From Hyphomicrobiales bacterium (GTDB lineage Bacteria; Pseudomonadota; Alphaproteobacteria; Rhizobiales; Devosiaceae): a DNA stretch of 15,447 bases. Made by a program: the position numbers and the translations under genes. Where the stretch lies: contig JALSJY010000157.1 of NCBI GenBank assembly GCA_026989045.1, positions 1 to 15,447 of the forward strand, read 5' to 3'. This document shows positions 14,545-15,447 of this stretch, piece by piece. The notes beneath the pieces were generated by a model that had not been told where the DNA came from, did no database searches, and saw only the letters and a list, made by a program, of their open reading frames with translations. How positions within the stretch are numbered: position 1 is the stretch's first letter; each line of letters starts with the position of its first letter.

Positions 14545-14572
14545 TTGTAACAAAGCTAGTTTCGCTTAAGAT
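14545..14572 (+). promoter_or_regulatory. Candidate hup promoter
   Basis: TTGTAA (14545-14550), 16 bases, TAAGAT (14567-14572), each matching four of six consensus bases, 32 bases before the hup start. The -10 lies in the dyad GCTTAA-GAT-TTAAGC (14564-14578), which could be an operator. Confidence 0.5.
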
Positions 14573-14604
14573 TTAAGCAAACAATAAAAATGTAAGGATT
14601 TAAT

Positions 14605-14877
14605 ATGAACAAGAATGAATTAAGTAGTGCTGTTGCTGAAAAAGCTGGCCTTTCTAAAGCAGATGCAACCGCTGCTGTAGAAGCTGTTTTAGAAACAATC
14701 ACCCAAACTCTTAAAGATGGTGGTGATATTCGCCTAATTGGATTTGGCACTTTCTCAGTTTCTCATCGCAAAGCTAGCAAAGGGCGCAATCCTTCAACAG
14801 GTGCAACAATTGATATTGCGGCATCAAATCAAGCTAAATTTAAAGCAGGCAAAGGCCTTAAAGAAGCTTTGAACTAA
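14605..14877 (+). CDS. hup: DNA-binding protein HU
   Basis: HU is the small dimeric nucleoid protein that bends DNA without strong sequence preference. The 90 residues are the standard length. The start MNKNELSSAVAEKAGLSKADA, shown here as MNKNELSSAVAEKAGLSK plus ADA, is the dimerisation helix pair; GFGTFSVSHRKASKGRNP (47-64) is the beta-arm base, with the RNP motif of the DNA-embracing arm; FKAGKGLKEALN (79-90) is the conserved C-terminal helix. HU rather than IHF is supported by the alphaproteobacterial lon-hup linkage and the GRNPSTGATIDI arm. AAGGA lies six bases before the ATG. It has its own candidate promoter and a strong terminator, so it is monocistronic. Confidence 0.96.
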   Translation: MNKNELSSAVAEKAGLSKADATAAVEAVLETITQTLKDGGDIRLIGFGTFSVSHRKASKGRNPSTGATIDIAASNQAKFKAGKGLKEALN

Positions 14878-14896
14878 ATTTTATTAGAAAACTTTT

Positions 14897-14935
14897 AAAA
14901 AAGGCTTTGAAATTCATTTTTCAAAGCCTTTTTTT
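14897..14935 (+). terminator. Rho-independent terminator of hup
   Basis: AAAAAAGGCTTTGAAA (14897-14912) pairs with TTTCAAAGCCTTTTTT (14919-14934) without mismatch, and the T-run continues to 14935. It begins 19 bases after the hup stop. Because both arms are symmetrical (A-run and T-run), it can work in both directions. Confidence 0.93.
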
Positions 14936-14955
14936 GCTTTTAGCAAAAGATTTTG

Positions 14956-14984
14956 TTGACGTGAGCCTCACAACACAATATCTC
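14956..14984 (+). promoter_or_regulatory. Candidate tRNA-Val promoter
   Basis: TTGACG (14956-14961), 17 bases, TATCTC (14979-14984). The -35 is good and the -10 poor. The perfect dyad GTGAG-C-CTCAC (14961-14971) directly follows the -35. Weak call. Confidence 0.35.
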
Positions 14985-14993
14985 AAACAAGTT

Positions 14994-15028
14994 GAATGAT
15001 TTTATATCATTCCCCTTTTTTAAAAGGG
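14994..15028 (+). repeat. Two tandem perfect hairpins abutting the tRNA-Val 5' end
   Basis: GAATGAT (14994-15000) and ATCATTC (15006-15012) pair exactly. CCCTTTT (15013-15019) and AAAAGGG (15022-15028) also pair exactly, and the latter includes the first three bases of the mature tRNA. Possibly a 5' processing signal in the precursor; chance is possible in AT-rich DNA. Confidence 0.45.
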
Positions 15029-15101
15029 CGATTAGCTCAGTTGGTAGAGCGCCTCGTTTACACCGAGGATGTCGGGAGTTCGAGTCTCTCATCGCCCACC
15101 A
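15026..15101 (+). tRNA. tRNA-Val (anticodon UAC)
   Basis: The acceptor GGGCGAT (15026-15032) pairs with ATCGCCC (15091-15097), discriminator A, encoded CCA (15099-15101). The D arm is GCTCAGTTGGTAGAGC. The anticodon stem CCTCG/CGAGG encloses TTTACAC, placing TAC at 15059-15061. The T arm GGGAG-TTCGAGT-CTCTC is standard. A T6 run (15110-15115) shortly downstream could end transcription. Confidence 0.97.
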
Positions 15102-15327
15102 TTACACCATTTTTTGTGCAAATGCCATTTAACCCCTTGAAGGCAAAGTGGTTTTTAGTGTTCGATAACCCTCTTTTTGATAGCATTAAATGGGCGCGGA
15201 AAATACGAAATTTGGAGTGGTTTGTTTCAAGATAAGTTTGTTTGAAAGCCTGAAATTTCAAAAGGTTGCAGGAATCATTAGCAGGTGTTCGATAAACTCT
15301 TTTTAACACGCCCTAAATTGCCCGATT
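15102..15327. other. AT-rich spacer after tRNA-Val with a diverged direct repeat
   Basis: No gene is supported on either strand. GTGTTCGATAA plus CTCTTTTT occurs at about 15158-15178 and again at 15285-15304, 127 bases apart, with two extra or changed bases between the two blocks. Open frames here overlap the tRNA and are not credible. Confidence 0.5.
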
Positions 15328-15447
15328 TTATGGCTCAAACCCACCAAAAGGAAAGCCCGCCATCCTTCCTCCACCGTAGTCGCTCACCCGAATGTGGGCA
15401 AGGCGAGCGACAACGGCTCCGAAAGGATGGCTACTCAGACCATTTCT
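15328..15447 (-). other. Uncertain open frame running off the right edge
   Basis: On the minus strand a frame is open from the window edge to the TAA at 15328-15330 (39 codons), ending GGRMAGFPFGGFEP. Two plus-strand frames are also open here, including one from an ATG at 15330. The block is G+C-rich, which makes long open frames likely by chance, and it is dominated by a hairpin, so I do not claim a gene. If real, it would be the C-terminus of a protein encoded beyond the window. Confidence 0.2.
15359..15431. repeat. G+C-rich long imperfect hairpin at the right edge
   Basis: GCCATCCTT (15359-15367) pairs with AAGGATGGC (15423-15431). CCGT (15374-15377) pairs with ACGG (15413-15416), and GTCGCTC (15379-15385) with GAGCGAC (15405-15411). 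An internal loop and one mismatch separate the blocks, and the apical loop is 19 bases. From 15351 to the end, 57 of 97 bases are G or C, against 38 of 100 in the preceding stretch. It looks like a dispersed palindromic element or a foreign segment; its right boundary is outside the window. Confidence 0.65.

Noticed and set aside
15058..15309. Minus-strand open frame ending GDERLELPTSSV
   Set aside because: It overlaps tRNA-Val on the opposite strand, and its C-terminus is the tRNA read backwards, a common spurious annotation.
1..15447. CRISPR array, insertion sequence, integrase or prophage genes
   Set aside because: No regularly spaced repeats, transposase, integrase or phage structural motifs were found.

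Overview
The window looks like a chromosomal stretch of an AT-rich alphaproteobacterium. The evidence is the conserved block tRNA-Leu, tig, clpP, clpX, lon, hup, tRNA-Val, together with glnB-glnA, a Zur-type repressor and, ahead of lon, an exact match to the alphaproteobacterial heat-shock promoter pattern (CTTG-N17-CYTATNTNNG). The layout resembles Rhizobiales-type genomes, but I cannot name a genus.

Left part (1-1890, minus strand): the 5' part of glnA is cut by the window edge. It is preceded by glnB (PII), and the pair sits behind a well-matched sigma-54 (-24/-12) promoter, so this is a nitrogen-regulated glnBA operon. Next is a zur-like Fur-family gene with its own terminator. Diverging from zur is a small cysteine-containing membrane protein of unknown function. 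The two genes share a spacer that holds a 38-bp near-perfect palindrome, probably their common operator.

Middle part (2555-8389): tRNA-Leu(UAG) and tig are followed by a strong bidirectional terminator. A set of genes not normally expected between tig and clpP comes next: a C5 DNA methyltransferase with an N-terminal MerR-like helix-turn-helix and no restriction partner in view, a full bifunctional NAD(P)H-hydrate repair enzyme (Nnr), and an unrecognised polytopic membrane protein. A gene-free stretch of about 325 bases before clpP holds a probable remnant of a second nnr 3' end and a candidate heat-shock promoter.

Right part (8390-15447): clpP, clpX and lon form the cytosolic ATP-dependent proteolysis cluster. 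They are spaced widely enough (153 and 210 bases) to have separate control, and lon has the best heat-shock promoter in the window. A REP-like inverted repeat separates lon from a TetA-type MFS transporter without an adjacent TetR. HU (hup) follows with its own promoter and terminator, then tRNA-Val(UAC). The last ~100 bases are an abrupt G+C-rich block (57 of 97 bases are G or C) containing a long imperfect hairpin. It looks like a dispersed repeat or a foreign segment.

Functionally the window combines nitrogen signalling (GlnB/GlnA), zinc control (Zur), protein folding and quality control (trigger factor, ClpXP, Lon), metabolite repair (Nnr) and nucleoid structure (HU). Most genes are ordinary core genes. 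The less explained items are the zur-linked membrane protein with its operator, the HTH-fused solitary methyltransferase, the nnr remnant, the unknown membrane protein and the G+C-rich right edge.
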